Shown here: one piece after another, positions 35,763 through 43,125 of the stretch
Numbering within the stretch: position 1 is the first letter of the stretch
Layout: each line of letters begins with the position of its first letter
DNA from: Neorhizobium galegae bv. orientalis str. HAMBI 540
GTDB taxonomy: Bacteria > Pseudomonadota > Alphaproteobacteria > Rhizobiales > Rhizobiaceae
Direction of reading: 5' to 3'
Length of the DNA stretch: 64,000 nt
Assembly: GCF_000731315.1 (NCBI RefSeq)
Contig: NZ_HG938353.1
Coordinates: 868,001-932,000, forward strand
Notes under the pieces: generated by a model
The model's database searches: none
Told to the model about the DNA's origin: nothing
What the model saw: the letters and a program-made list of their open reading frames with translations, nothing else
Translations under genes and position numbers: made by a program

Positions 35763-36756
35763 AGACTTCCCTGACGATGTAGCTGAGCGAGTTGTCATCG
35801 CGGTAATAGGTGCGGGCGATCATTTCCGCGATAATGCCGGTGGTGATCATCTGCACTGCCGACAGGAACAGCATGACGCCGATGAGGAACAGCGGCCGCG
35901 TACCGATGTCGTTGCCCATGACGAACTTGTCGATGAACAGGTAGAAGAGGATGATCGCAGACAGCGCGCCGAGCCCGAGGCCGAGCGAGCCGAAGAAATG
36001 TCCTGGCCGCGCCTTGAAGCGCATGAAGAACATCACCGACAGAAGATCGAGAATAACCCGGAAGGTGCGGGAAATGCCGTATTTCGAAACCCCGTGCTGG
36101 CGCGCATGGTGGGTCACCGGCATCTCGCCGATCCGCGAGCTCGGCACCACGCCGGCAACCCAGGCCGGAATGAAGCGGTGCATCTCGCCCATCAGCTTGA
36201 CCTGCTTGATCACTGATCCGCGATAGATCTTCAGGGAACAGCCGTAATCATGCAGCCGCACGCCGGTGATCCGGCCGATCAGCCGGTTGGCGATGAAGGA
36301 GGGCACCTTGCGCAACAGCAGCCCGTCCTGGCGGTTCTTGCGCCAGCCGACGAGAAGGTCGAGTTCGCGGCGTTCCAATTCCGCAACCATCCCCGGAATG
36401 TCCTTCGGGTCGTTCTGCAGGTCGCCGTCGAGCGTGGCGATCAACCGTCCTTCGGCCTGGTTGATGCCGGCCTGCATGGCGGCCGTCTGGCCGAAATTGC
36501 GCTGCAGCGCGACGATCTTCAGGTCTAGGCCGGGGCGGTTCAGCGCTTCGCGGGCATTGGCGATCGTCGCATCGGTGCTGCCGTCGTCGACCAGAATGAG
36601 TTCCCAGGTCGCGGCGTAGTTATCCATCGCCACGCAGATCCGCTCGATCAGCGGGCGCACGCTTTCTTCTTCGTTGAAGAGCGGCACGACCAGAGACAGT
36701 TCGATCGGCTCGGCCGTCTCGATGAGGCCCGTCACCGACTCTGCTGTTGTACGCAC
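35737..36756 (-). CDS. Family 2 glycosyltransferase, polyprenyl-phosphate sugar synthase (ArnC/GtrB-like)
   Basis: A 339-residue protein: LSLVVPLFNEEESVRPLIE opens the GT-A domain, LILVDDGSTDAT holds the nucleotide-binding Asp, IATLDGDLQNDPKDIP is the DxD region, and LLVGWRKNRQDG follows. Two C-terminal TM helices (about 240-265 and 275-300) give the GtrB/ArnC layout that loads a sugar onto undecaprenyl or dodecaprenyl phosphate on the cytoplasmic face. With the coupled GT39 gene it forms a donor-plus-transferase pair. Confidence 0.9.
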   Translation of the reverse strand: MRTTAESVTGLIETAEPIELSLVVPLFNEEESVRPLIERICVAMDNYAATWELILVDDGSTDATIANAREALNRPGLDLKIVALQRNFGQTAAMQAGINQAEGRLIATLDGDLQNDPKDIPGMVAELERRELDLLVGWRKNRQDGLLLRKVPSFIANRLIGRITGVRLHDYGCSLKIYRGSVIKQVKLMGEMHRFIPAWVAGVVPSSRIGEMPVTHHARQHGVSKYGISRTFRVILDLLSVMFFMRFKARPGHFFGSLGLGLGALSAIILFYLFIDKFVMGNDIGTRPLFLIGVMLFLSAVQMITTGIIAEMIARTYYRDDNSLSYIVREVYEGDAAHQ

Positions 36757-36841
36757 CTTGCGTTTCTCCTAAACCACGGGCTTGAAACGGCACGCCTCGA
36801 TGGCGGCAAAACCCGGAATATCACATGGGGCACCCTACTAT

Positions 36842-37804
36842 ATGAAGAATTCTCCGGTTGCCAGCCGGGCGTGGATAATTCGCCACGCGATGACGCTCGG
36901 AACGGTGTCGATCATCCTCGTCTACGCCGCTTTCATCCAGTGGGTCTGGGGCTGGCAGAGCGTCGTGTCTTTGTGGAGCAGCGCCGGCTGGGGCTCAGCG
37001 GCAATAGCGCTCGTGCTGCTGCTCGGTACCTATGTCCTGCGCACCTGGCGTATCTACGACTATTTCCCGGCCGAAACCGGCGGTCATTTCGGCACGCTGC
37101 TGAGGCTCGTCCAGGTCCATAACCTGTTGAACATCATGCTGCCCTTCCGCACCGGCGAGGCGAGCTTTCCGCTGCTGATGAAGCGTGAATTCGGCCTCGG
37201 CGTCGCCCGCGGAACCGCCGCGCTGTTCGTCATGCGCCTCTTCGACCTGCATGCCCTGCTCGCCGCTGCCGGCACCGGGCTGGCGCTGCAGACGGGAAAA
37301 CTCTGGGCCTGGGCACTCTGGCTCGCCTTCCTCATCCTTCCCGCCATCGCCTTCGCGCTGCGCGGCCAAGCATTCCGTCTTGCGGCCAAGGTTCTGCCGG
37401 ACAAGGCGAAAAAGCTGCTCGACGAGGTCGAAGCCGGCCTGCCGCTCGATGCGAAAGCCTTCGCCCGCGCCTGGGGCGCGACGCTGATCAACTGGTTCAC
37501 CAAGATTGCCGTGCTCGCCTGGGTGCTTGGCCTGCTCGGCGGCTTGTCTACCGCTGCAAGCTTCGGCGGCGCCCTCGGCGGCGAACTCTCTTCGGTGCTT
37601 CCCGTCCACGCCCCCGCCGGCGTCGGCACCTATCCCGCCGGCATCACCGCCGGCGCCATCGCCTTCGGCGCCGGCACGGCCGGGCTGCCCTTGGCGGAAC
37701 TCGGCCAAGCGGCAGTCAACACGCATCTGCTGGTGATCATCTCGTCGCTGGTGGGGACGGCGCTGTCCTTGCTGGTGGCGCGGCCGACACGCGATCGCGG
37801 CTAG
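36842..37804 (+). CDS. Flippase-like / lysylphosphatidylglycerol synthase TM-region protein
   Basis: A 320-residue membrane protein with about eight TM segments and family signs VHNLLNIMLPFRTGEASFPLL and PVHAPAGVGTYPAG. Members are often encoded next to GT2/GT39 genes and are proposed to move lipid-linked sugars or lipids across the membrane. It is divergent from the GT2 gene, 85 bases away. Start chosen at ATG 36842; an in-frame ATG at 36782 would add 20 polar residues. Its stop codon overlaps the stop of the convergent vapC gene. Confidence 0.8.
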   Translation: MKNSPVASRAWIIRHAMTLGTVSIILVYAAFIQWVWGWQSVVSLWSSAGWGSAAIALVLLLGTYVLRTWRIYDYFPAETGGHFGTLLRLVQVHNLLNIMLPFRTGEASFPLLMKREFGLGVARGTAALFVMRLFDLHALLAAAGTGLALQTGKLWAWALWLAFLILPAIAFALRGQAFRLAAKVLPDKAKKLLDEVEAGLPLDAKAFARAWGATLINWFTKIAVLAWVLGLLGGLSTAASFGGALGGELSSVLPVHAPAGVGTYPAGITAGAIAFGAGTAGLPLAELGQAAVNTHLLVIISSLVGTALSLLVARPTRDRG

Positions 37805-38229
37805 GCCAGTTCGCTCAGCGATACCGCCATGTCCCGAAGTCTCTTGTCGGCGCTTTGCCGCAGCTTGCGAATGAGGCTTTCATCCGCAGTGACGAAGCGA
37901 AGGTTTTCCTTCAGCGCAAGGGCCAGATAGATGCAGTCATAAGCCGGATGATCGAGTTCGATCGCGAGTTCGAGACTGGCGTTCAAGATCGGTAGCATTT
38001 CTCGCAATTGCAGGTCCGAGCCCTCGATGAGCCGGGCGCCGAAATGTGCCTCTACGGCGGAAAGCTCTCTCCGCCGTACCTTCTTCCAGAGGATGTTGGC
38101 GCATTCGACAAGGATCAGATCCGGGGCAATCAGCGCATTGCCGTCGAGTAGGGACAGCGCCTCGGAAGTCCCTGTCTCCTGGATGACCCATTTGATGACG
38201 ACGCTTGCGTCGACGACGAAGGTCGTCAC
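37801..38229 (-). CDS. vapC: VapC-type PIN-domain toxin (second system)
   Basis: A 142-residue PIN ribonuclease with acidic residues Asp7 (FVVDASVV), Glu43 (LVECANILW), Asp98 in HPAYDCIYLALA and Asp116 in VTADESL. It belongs to a different PIN subgroup from the first VapC in this window. The start overlaps the antitoxin stop by four bases. The 3' end overlaps the stop codon of the flippase-like gene on the other strand. Confidence 0.9.
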   Translation of the reverse strand: MTTFVVDASVVIKWVIQETGTSEALSLLDGNALIAPDLILVECANILWKKVRRRELSAVEAHFGARLIEGSDLQLREMLPILNASLELAIELDHPAYDCIYLALALKENLRFVTADESLIRKLRQSADKRLRDMAVSLSELA

Positions 38230-38504
38230 CGTTCTTGGCGTCCTTCGCGCATCAGCATTTCGGAGGGCGTATGGTCGCGATTGGCGGTCAGGGCTCGAAA
38301 TTCGGATGCCAGGGTCTCGAAGGTCGGCCGGCTGTGATGAGGGCCATCCCAGCCCATGCCTTCAAGCTCCTTGAAAGCGCGGCGTCGGCGTTCGTTCGTG
38401 ACCAGATGATGAAGGATCTCCTCCACGGTTGCCGTCGTCGGCAAGCCGGTGATTTCCTTCGCCTCGTTCAAGAGGTCGTCGTCGATATTTAAGGACATGC
38501 GCAT
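38226..38504 (-). CDS. vapB: VapB-type antitoxin (second system)
   Basis: A 92-residue protein whose N-terminus MRMSLNIDDDLLNEAKEITG matches RHH antitoxins; the helix TVEEILHHLVTNERRRRAF and a C-terminal tail with SEFRALTANRDHTPSEML follow. AGGAGGG lies seven bases before the start. It precedes and overlaps vapC, so the two form one operon. No convincing operator palindrome was found in the 48 bases to the next gene. Confidence 0.85.
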   Translation of the reverse strand: MRMSLNIDDDLLNEAKEITGLPTTATVEEILHHLVTNERRRRAFKELEGMGWDGPHHSRPTFETLASEFRALTANRDHTPSEMLMREGRQER

Positions 38505-38552
38505 CGGGAGCCCTCCTGAGAGTCCAGAATATAGTCCTAAATTATGGCGCCG

Positions 38553-40055
38553 TCACTGAAACGCCGTCTCATAAAAGCTTCTCAGCTTGCGCGAATGCAG
38601 TGTCTCGGTCGGCATGGCTGCAAGCTTCTGAACGGCGCGGATGCCGATCTGCAGGTGCTGGCTGACCTGGGTGCGGTAGAAGGCGGTTGCCATGCCGGGC
38701 AGTTTCAGTTCGCCGTGCAGCGGCCGGTCGGAGACGCAGAGCAGCGTCCCATAGGGCACACGGAAGCGGAAACCGTTCGCTGCGATGGTCGCCGATTCCA
38801 TGTCCAGCGCGATGGCGCGCGACTGGGAGAGCCGCTTCACCGGCCCGCGCTGGTCGCGCAGTTCCCAGTTGCGGTTGTCGATCGTCGCGACCGTACCGGT
38901 GCGCATGATCCGCTTGAGCTCGAAACCCTGGTAGCCGGTGACTTCCTCGACGGCGCTTTCCAGCGCCTGCTGCACTTCGGCAAGTGCCGGGATCGGGATC
39001 CACACCGGCAGGTCGTCGTCGAGCACATGGTCTTCGCGCACATAGGCATGCGCCAGCACATAGTCACCCAGGCGCTGGCTGTTGCGCAGGCCGGCGCAGT
39101 GGCCGACCATCAGCCAGGCATGCGGGCGCAGCACGGCGATATGGTCGGTAATCGTCTTGGCGTTCGAAGGCCCGACACCGATATTGACGAGCGTGATGCC
39201 GGCATGCCCCTTCTTCTTCAGATGATAGGCAGGCATCTGCGGCAGGCGGACGACCGCATCGGTTTCCGGTTTGTCGCCGCCGGCAAGCGTGACGATATTG
39301 CCGGGCTCGACGAAGGCCGTGTAGCCGTCGCCGCCCTTTGCCATCATCTCACGGGCCCAGGCCGCGAATTCATCGATGTAGAACTGGTAGTTGGTGAACA
39401 GCACGAAGTTCTGGAAGTGATCGGCACTGGTCGCGGTGTAGTGGCTGAGCCGCGCCAGCGAATAGTCGATCCGCTGGGCGGTGAACGGCGCAAGCGGCGC
39501 CGGCTCGCCAGGCACCTGGTCGTATTCGCCATTGGCGATCAGGTCGTCGGTATTGTTGAGATCCGGCGTGTCGAAGAGATCGCGCAGCGAAATGTCGGCG
39601 AGTGAACTGGTCGCCGACGCTTCCACATGCGCACCTTCGCCGAAAGCGAAATGCAGCGGGATCGGCGTAGTCGATTCGGAAATCGTCACCGGAACGCTGT
39701 GGTTGCGCATCAGCAGGCCGAGCTGTTCCTTGAGGTAATGCCGGAACAGTTTTGGCCGGGTGATGGTCGTCGTATAGACGCCGGGGGACGACACATGGCC
39801 GTAGGAGAGGCGCGAGTCGGCGTGTCCGAATGAGGTCGTCTCGATGCTGACCTGCGGATAGCAGGCGCGGTAGCGGCCGGTCACGGCGGCGCCGTCGGCA
39901 AGCGCTCCGAACGCCTCGATCAGGAACCGCGTGTTGCGCTCGTAGAGCTCGGTCAGGGCATCGACCGCCTCGACCGGATTGTCGAAAGCGCGCGGCTCGA
40001 CCGGGCTCGGGCTGATGAAGGAGAGCGGGGATAGGGAAAAGATTCGTGTGTTCAT
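38553..40055 (-). CDS. amn: AMP nucleosidase
   Basis: A 500-residue cytosolic enzyme that splits AMP into adenine and ribose 5-phosphate. The N-terminal regulatory domain (about 1-180) includes SYGHVSSPGVYTTTITRP, and the C-terminal phosphorylase-like domain includes HAGITLVNIGVGPSNAKT, HAWLMVGHCAGLRNSQRLGD and ALDMESATIAANGFRFRVPYGTLLCVSDRPLHGE, a family hallmark. Length equals the usual 480-500. It stands alone, with vapB 48 bases downstream on the same strand. Confidence 0.95.
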   Translation of the reverse strand: MNTRIFSLSPLSFISPSPVEPRAFDNPVEAVDALTELYERNTRFLIEAFGALADGAAVTGRYRACYPQVSIETTSFGHADSRLSYGHVSSPGVYTTTITRPKLFRHYLKEQLGLLMRNHSVPVTISESTTPIPLHFAFGEGAHVEASATSSLADISLRDLFDTPDLNNTDDLIANGEYDQVPGEPAPLAPFTAQRIDYSLARLSHYTATSADHFQNFVLFTNYQFYIDEFAAWAREMMAKGGDGYTAFVEPGNIVTLAGGDKPETDAVVRLPQMPAYHLKKKGHAGITLVNIGVGPSNAKTITDHIAVLRPHAWLMVGHCAGLRNSQRLGDYVLAHAYVREDHVLDDDLPVWIPIPALAEVQQALESAVEEVTGYQGFELKRIMRTGTVATIDNRNWELRDQRGPVKRLSQSRAIALDMESATIAANGFRFRVPYGTLLCVSDRPLHGELKLPGMATAFYRTQVSQHLQIGIRAVQKLAAMPTETLHSRKLRSFYETAFQ

Positions 40056-40126
40056 GCGCTATTATAGTGGGAACTCAATAACAATCAAACGACGTCAGAA
40101 GGCTTGTGCCGATTGATCCATGAGTT

Positions 40127-40297
40127 TTAAAGCGCCGCGACGCAGTTCGGCGTCGCGGGATGATAGCAAGGCACGGTCGTGCCGAGATGCACGCGCAGAT
40201 CGTTGCGCGCCGGAGCTGCGACAAGCGCGGCAAAGGCAAATGCGAAAATGGTCATGATCAGCGTTACGATTGTCAGGCGACGTGCGAGGACGGTCAT
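40127..40297 (-). CDS. Small membrane or secreted protein (56 aa)
   Basis: Start at ATG 40297 because GGGGAGAG lies just before it; a longer frame to 40504 has no support. One hydrophobic helix at about residues 8-26 (LTIVTLIMTIFAFAFAALVA) is followed by a short polar tail with CYHPATPNC, two cysteines nine residues apart that could form a disulfide in the periplasm. Function unknown. Confidence 0.6.
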   Translation of the reverse strand: MTVLARRLTIVTLIMTIFAFAFAALVAAPARNDLRVHLGTTVPCYHPATPNCVAAL

Positions 40298-40623
40298 GGT
40301 TCTCTCCCCAAAGCCAATGGCGGCAGAATAAAGGCGCGGGGCTGAATGCGTGCTGAGAGAGGGCTTCATCCTGGGTTCAGAATGGTTAACGCCGGCGGAA
40401 CAGAACGGGCGTTTGAATAGCCGCACATGACGGCGTCCTTGCCGGAACCATGACCGCGCGCCGTCACCAGGTGATCGGATGTCGCCATGCGTCTTCGAAG
40501 CCAATGCCGATCGCGAAAAAGCCGACCCGTGAGGGCCGGCTTTGAAATTGGTTCTATCGGTGGAGACGTCATCCCGTGCATTGGCTGCGACCTGCGCGAG
40601 ATGCGGTATCTTGAAGCAACTGC
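40298..40623. other. Intergenic stretch with terminator
   Basis: About 326 bases between two minus-strand small genes. Apart from the terminator-like hairpin at 40518-40543 and the expected promoter for the gene at 40127, I see nothing coding. Confidence 0.5.
40518..40543 (-). terminator. Probable terminator downstream of the isolated YY-protein gene
   Basis: AAAGCCG-A-CCC / GGG-C-CGGCTTT stem with a GTGA loop and a single A/C mismatch. On the minus strand it runs into TTTTTCG, as expected for termination of the gene ending at 40624. Confidence 0.65.
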
Positions 40624-40920
40624 TTAGTTATGCGGACGCAACGTACCGTCGTAGTAGTCGCCTTCGTCCTGTCCACCATCCAGATCGGCATTGCCGCTGG
40701 TATTATTGTTATACATGTAGCCGGTGCCCGGATAGATGCTGCCGGTCGACATGGTATCAACGCCCTGGCCACGATCCCGGCCGCGATCCTGCTGGATGGT
40801 CGGCGGCGACTGCGGCAGGCCGTTCGGGTCAGGATAGACGGCATCCTGTGCCATGGCGGCACCAGTATAACCTGCCGAAATGATAAGAGCGGCAATACCG
40901 GACGTCAGATAGGTTTTCAT
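40624..40920 (-). CDS. Small secreted YY-motif protein, isolated divergent member (gene 7)
   Basis: A 98-residue protein from the ATG at 40920 (AGGACAGGAC before it). Signal peptide MKTYLTSGIAALIISAGYTG ends near AMAQ. The mature part is Pro/Gln/Asn/Gly-rich, holds a central MSTGSIYPG and ends EGDYYDGTLRPHN, the same tail as the six tandem genes upstream but with one extra residue. It lacks the YY motif right after the signal peptide, having DAVYPDPNG instead. It is separated from the array by 453 bases and has its own promoter region and terminator. Function unknown. Confidence 0.78.
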   Translation of the reverse strand: MKTYLTSGIAALIISAGYTGAAMAQDAVYPDPNGLPQSPPTIQQDRGRDRGQGVDTMSTGSIYPGTGYMYNNNTSGNADLDGGQDEGDYYDGTLRPHN

Positions 40921-41205
40921 TGTCCTGTCCTTTCCATCTGTTCTTATGGTGCGAAGCGATAGTCGCATCGCTCCGCCGAAGATAGAAATCCCTGGAAGGA
41001 CGGATCGTTCCAATAGAAATGGAGCGGAGTTGCCACTAAGGGTTTTTCGTCTAGGCGGTGAAAAAGCCTGAAATACCGCGAAAACCGGGCCGTGCGCTGC
41101 CAAATGCAGGAATCTCACGAAGAAGAGCATCAACGTGATTGATTCGTGGAAAAGCTTCACTTAATCTTGAAGACGGTGGCTGGTTTCAGAGTCCTGCCAC
41201 CCACG

Positions 41206-41288
41206 CACCGGAAAGACGATTGCGACCCGTCTTTCCAATCGGTGTCTTGAATGAACTGCGAATACCAGCCGCGCAAGCGGCTGGTATT
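41206..41288. other. Two strong stem-loops downstream of the YY array
   Basis: Hairpin 1: GGAAAGACG (41210-41218) pairs with CGTCTTTCC (41228-41236), extended by CACCG/CGGTG. Hairpin 2: a perfect 12-base stem AATACCAGCCGC (41261-41272) with its complement (41277-41288) and a GCAA loop. On the plus strand hairpin 2 is followed by TCATTTTTCC. The second may be a terminator for a plus-strand transcript, and both together could be a small RNA or an mRNA 3' end of the array. Confidence 0.5.
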
Positions 41289-41373
41289 TCATTTTTCCAT
41301 ATCTTTTCAGTCTGTCCGATCCCGCACGGGGCAAAGCCTCTGTGCGATTATCGATCGCGAGCGAACTCAAGAA

Positions 41374-41634
41374 TTAGTTCGGGCGATTTGCGCCGCTGTA
41401 GTAGTCGCCGCTGTCCAGATCGGAGATACGGTTATCCCGTCCGCCGCCATTGTTGAACGGAAGCTTGCCGTCCTGGCGATCGATGCTGCCGGTGTTGGTG
41501 CGATCGATGGAGGTGGAGACGGAAGGCGCAGTCTTCTGAACGCCCTGGTAATAGTCGCCTTCAGCAAGTGCTGCACCGGCGAACGAAACCGAAGCAAACA
41601 GGGCTGCGGCGAGTGCGGAAGTCATCTTGGTCAT
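41374..41634 (-). CDS. Small secreted YY-motif protein, array gene 6 (type B)
   Basis: An 86-residue protein. Signal peptide MTKMTSALAAALFASVSFAG ends at ALA; the mature chain starts EGDYYQGVQ, has TNTGSIDRQDG in the middle and ends SGDYYSGANRPN. The middle also holds a Gly/Asn/Asp stretch (FNNGGGRDNRISDLDS) not shared by others. It is the last gene of the tandem array; the two stem-loops at 41206-41288 lie downstream. The mature protein is about 62 residues, polar, with no cysteine. No known family or function recognised. Confidence 0.82.
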   Translation of the reverse strand: MTKMTSALAAALFASVSFAGAALAEGDYYQGVQKTAPSVSTSIDRTNTGSIDRQDGKLPFNNGGGRDNRISDLDSGDYYSGANRPN

Positions 41635-41645
41635 TGTCTTATGCC

Positions 41646-41690
41646 TTTCAGAGTTGCCCGCGGCAGTGAGTTTGCGACCCGGCCTGCGGA
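41646..41690 (-). repeat. Conserved spacer element, copy 5 (genes 5-6)
   Basis: In the sense direction it reads TCCGCAGGCCGGGTCGCAAA then CT...GCCGCGG...ACTCTGAAA, shared by all five spacers of the array. This copy is slightly diverged (GGGTCGC for AGGTCGC, GGGCAA for GGAACA). It leads directly into the ribosome binding site of gene 6. Confidence 0.75.
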
Positions 41691-41719
41691 CATATGTTTA
41701 GTATTTTGAATAACGGCGG

Positions 41720-42004
41720 TTAGTTCGGACGAACTGCGCCTTCGTAGTAGTCGCCACGGTTCAGGGTGACCGTGCCGTCGAAGGACTGGCTCGAACCCTG
41801 GGCGCTGGAGACCGAGCCCGTGTGGCCGTAGCTGACGCCCGGATGCTGGGCCTTCGGAGCCGCCTGATGGCTGGAGGCAACCGACTGGCTGGGAGCCGGT
41901 TCGACGGCGCCTTCGTAGTATGTGCCGCCGCTGGCAAGGGCGGCCGTGGCGAAGGAAGCGGTAGCGATCAGCGTAGCAGCGATCGTCGAAGTGATCTTGG
42001 ACAT
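41720..42004 (-). CDS. Small secreted YY-motif protein, array gene 5 (type A)
   Basis: A 94-residue protein with signal peptide MSKITSTIAATLIATASFAT...ALA, a mature start SGGTYYEGAVEPAPSQS, a His/Ala/Pro-containing variable region, then YGHTGSVSSAQGS, QSFDGTVTLN and the tail RGDYYEGAVRPN. The block SFDGTVTLN(R/H)GDYYEGAVRPN defines type A and is shared with genes 2 and 4. The longest member. Spacer copies flank it on both sides. Function unknown; the absence of membrane segments other than the signal peptide implies periplasmic or extracellular location. Confidence 0.82.
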   Translation of the reverse strand: MSKITSTIAATLIATASFATAALASGGTYYEGAVEPAPSQSVASSHQAAPKAQHPGVSYGHTGSVSSAQGSSQSFDGTVTLNRGDYYEGAVRPN

Positions 42005-42016
42005 GGTCCTATTCCT

Positions 42017-42063
42017 TTTCAGAGTGACCCGCGGCTTTAAAGTTTGCGACCTTGGCCTGCGGA
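42017..42063 (-). repeat. Conserved spacer element, copy 4 (genes 4-5)
   Basis: Same element as the other spacers, with one extra base in the CCAAGGTCGC part. The spacer containing it is the longest (106 bases), the others being 85-89. Confidence 0.75.
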
Positions 42064-42110
42064 TGTGGTTGTCTTGGATGACTTGCGGAGTAGCTCGGGC
42101 GAACTTTCAA

Positions 42111-42377
42111 TTAGTTCGGGCGAACTGCACCTTCGTAATAGTCGCCCCGGTTCAGGGTGACCGTGCCGTCGAACGACTGGTTCGACTGGGCGGAGCCCTG
42201 AGCGCGAGCGATCGAACCGGTGTAGCCGAAGCTATCGACGCGGGCGCCCTGGACGGACTGAGCCTGCTGGGTGGGCTGTGCGCCTTCGTAATAATCGCCT
42301 TCTTCGGCAAGAGCGGCGGTGGCGAACGAAGCCGAAGCGATGAAGGCTGCGGCGATAGCGGAGGTGATCCTGGTCAT
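42111..42377 (-). CDS. Small secreted YY-motif protein, array gene 4 (type A)
   Basis: An 88-residue protein. Signal peptide MTRITSAIAAAFIASASFAT...ALA, mature start EEGDYYEGAQPTQQ, a Gln-rich linker, then FGYTGSIARAQGS, a short SNQ insert, SFDGTVTLN and RGDYYEGAVRPN. Closest to gene 5 and gene 2. Preceded by a good ribosome binding site (AAAGGACTACC). Function unknown. Confidence 0.82.
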   Translation of the reverse strand: MTRITSAIAAAFIASASFATAALAEEGDYYEGAQPTQQAQSVQGARVDSFGYTGSIARAQGSAQSNQSFDGTVTLNRGDYYEGAVRPN

Positions 42378-42388
42378 GATGGTAGTCC

Positions 42389-42434
42389 TTTCAGAGTGTT
42401 CCGCGGCGCATCAGTTTGCGACCTGGCCTGCGGA
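42389..42434 (-). repeat. Conserved spacer element, copy 3 (genes 3-4)
   Basis: Sense strand CCGCAGGCCAGGTCGCAAAC, then CTGATGC, then GCCGCGGAACACTCTGAAAG. Taken as the reference form of the element. Confidence 0.78.
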
Positions 42435-42463
42435 AATTGTTTATGTGTCTTGAACGTCTGCGG

Positions 42464-42679
42464 TTAGTTCGGGCGGTTTGCGCCGTCGAAATAGTCGCCG
42501 CTGTTGACGTCTGCCTTCTGGGCTTCGGCCTTCTGACCGATGCTGCCGGTCTGGACCTGGTCGGTCGTGACGGAAACCTTGGAGGCGCCTTCGTAATAGT
42601 CGCCTTCAGCGAGAGCGACGGAAGCGAAGGAAGCCGAAGCGATGAGGGCTGCGGCGATAGCGGAAGTGATCTTGGTCAT
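42464..42679 (-). CDS. Small secreted YY-motif protein, array gene 3 (type B)
   Basis: The shortest member, 71 residues. Signal peptide MTKITSAIAAALIASASFAS...ALA, mature start EGDYYEGASKVSVTTDQ, then VQTGSIGQKAEAQKADVNS and the tail GDYFDGANRPN, where the second Tyr is Phe and Glu is Asp. It is very similar to gene 1 over the first 45 residues. Mature size about 47 residues. Function unknown. Confidence 0.82.
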   Translation of the reverse strand: MTKITSAIAAALIASASFASVALAEGDYYEGASKVSVTTDQVQTGSIGQKAEAQKADVNSGDYFDGANRPN

Positions 42680-42691
42680 TGTGGTAGTCCC

Positions 42692-42736
42692 TTCAGAGTG
42701 TTCCGCGGCTCATGAGTTTGCGACCTGGCCTGCGGA
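42692..42736 (-). repeat. Conserved spacer element, copy 2 (genes 2-3)
   Basis: Nearly identical to copy 3 (CCGCAGGCCAGGTCGCAAAC, CTCATGA, GCCGCGGAACACTCTGAA), placed directly upstream of the gene 3 ribosome binding site. Confidence 0.78.
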
Positions 42737-42768
42737 TTGTTTGTTTCGGTATCTTGCGTGAGCTGCAG

Positions 42769-43038
42769 TTAGTTCGGACGAACTGCACCTTCATAATAGT
42801 CGCCGTGGTTCAGGGTGACCGTGCCGTCGAACGACTGGTTTGAACCCTGAGCGTTGGAGACCGAGCCCGTGTAACCGTAGCTGGCCGAACCCTGGGTATT
42901 CTGATGTATTGACGGATGCTGCTGGCCAGCCGACGGCGGGGTGACGCCTTCGTAATAGTTGCCCTCAGCAAGAGCGGCGGTGGCGAAGGAAGCCGAAGCG
43001 ATGAGGGCTGCGGCGATAGCGGAAGTGATCCTGGTCAT
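42769..43038 (-). CDS. Small secreted YY-motif protein, array gene 2 (type A)
   Basis: An 89-residue protein. Signal peptide MTRITSAIAAALIASASFAT...ALA, mature start EGNYYEGVTPPSAGQQ, His/Gln linker, YGYTGSVSNAQGSNQ, SFDGTVTLN and the tail HGDYYEGAVRPN. The N-terminal motif has Asn in place of Asp. It follows gene 1 after an 87-base spacer. Function unknown. Confidence 0.82.
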   Translation of the reverse strand: MTRITSAIAAALIASASFATAALAEGNYYEGVTPPSAGQQHPSIHQNTQGSASYGYTGSVSNAQGSNQSFDGTVTLNHGDYYEGAVRPN

Positions 43039-43050
43039 GATGGTAGTCCC

Positions 43051-43094
43051 TTCAGAGTGTTCCGCGGCTTCAAAGTTTGCGACCTGGCTGCGGA
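43051..43094 (-). repeat. Conserved spacer element, copy 1 (genes 1-2)
   Basis: Same element with GG lost after CCGCA (CCGCAGCCAGGTCGCAAAC). It is absent upstream of gene 1 and of the isolated gene 7, so it belongs to the internal junctions of the array only. Confidence 0.75.
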
Positions 43095-43125
43095 TTATTG
43101 TTTCGGTGTTTTGAATGAGCTGCGG

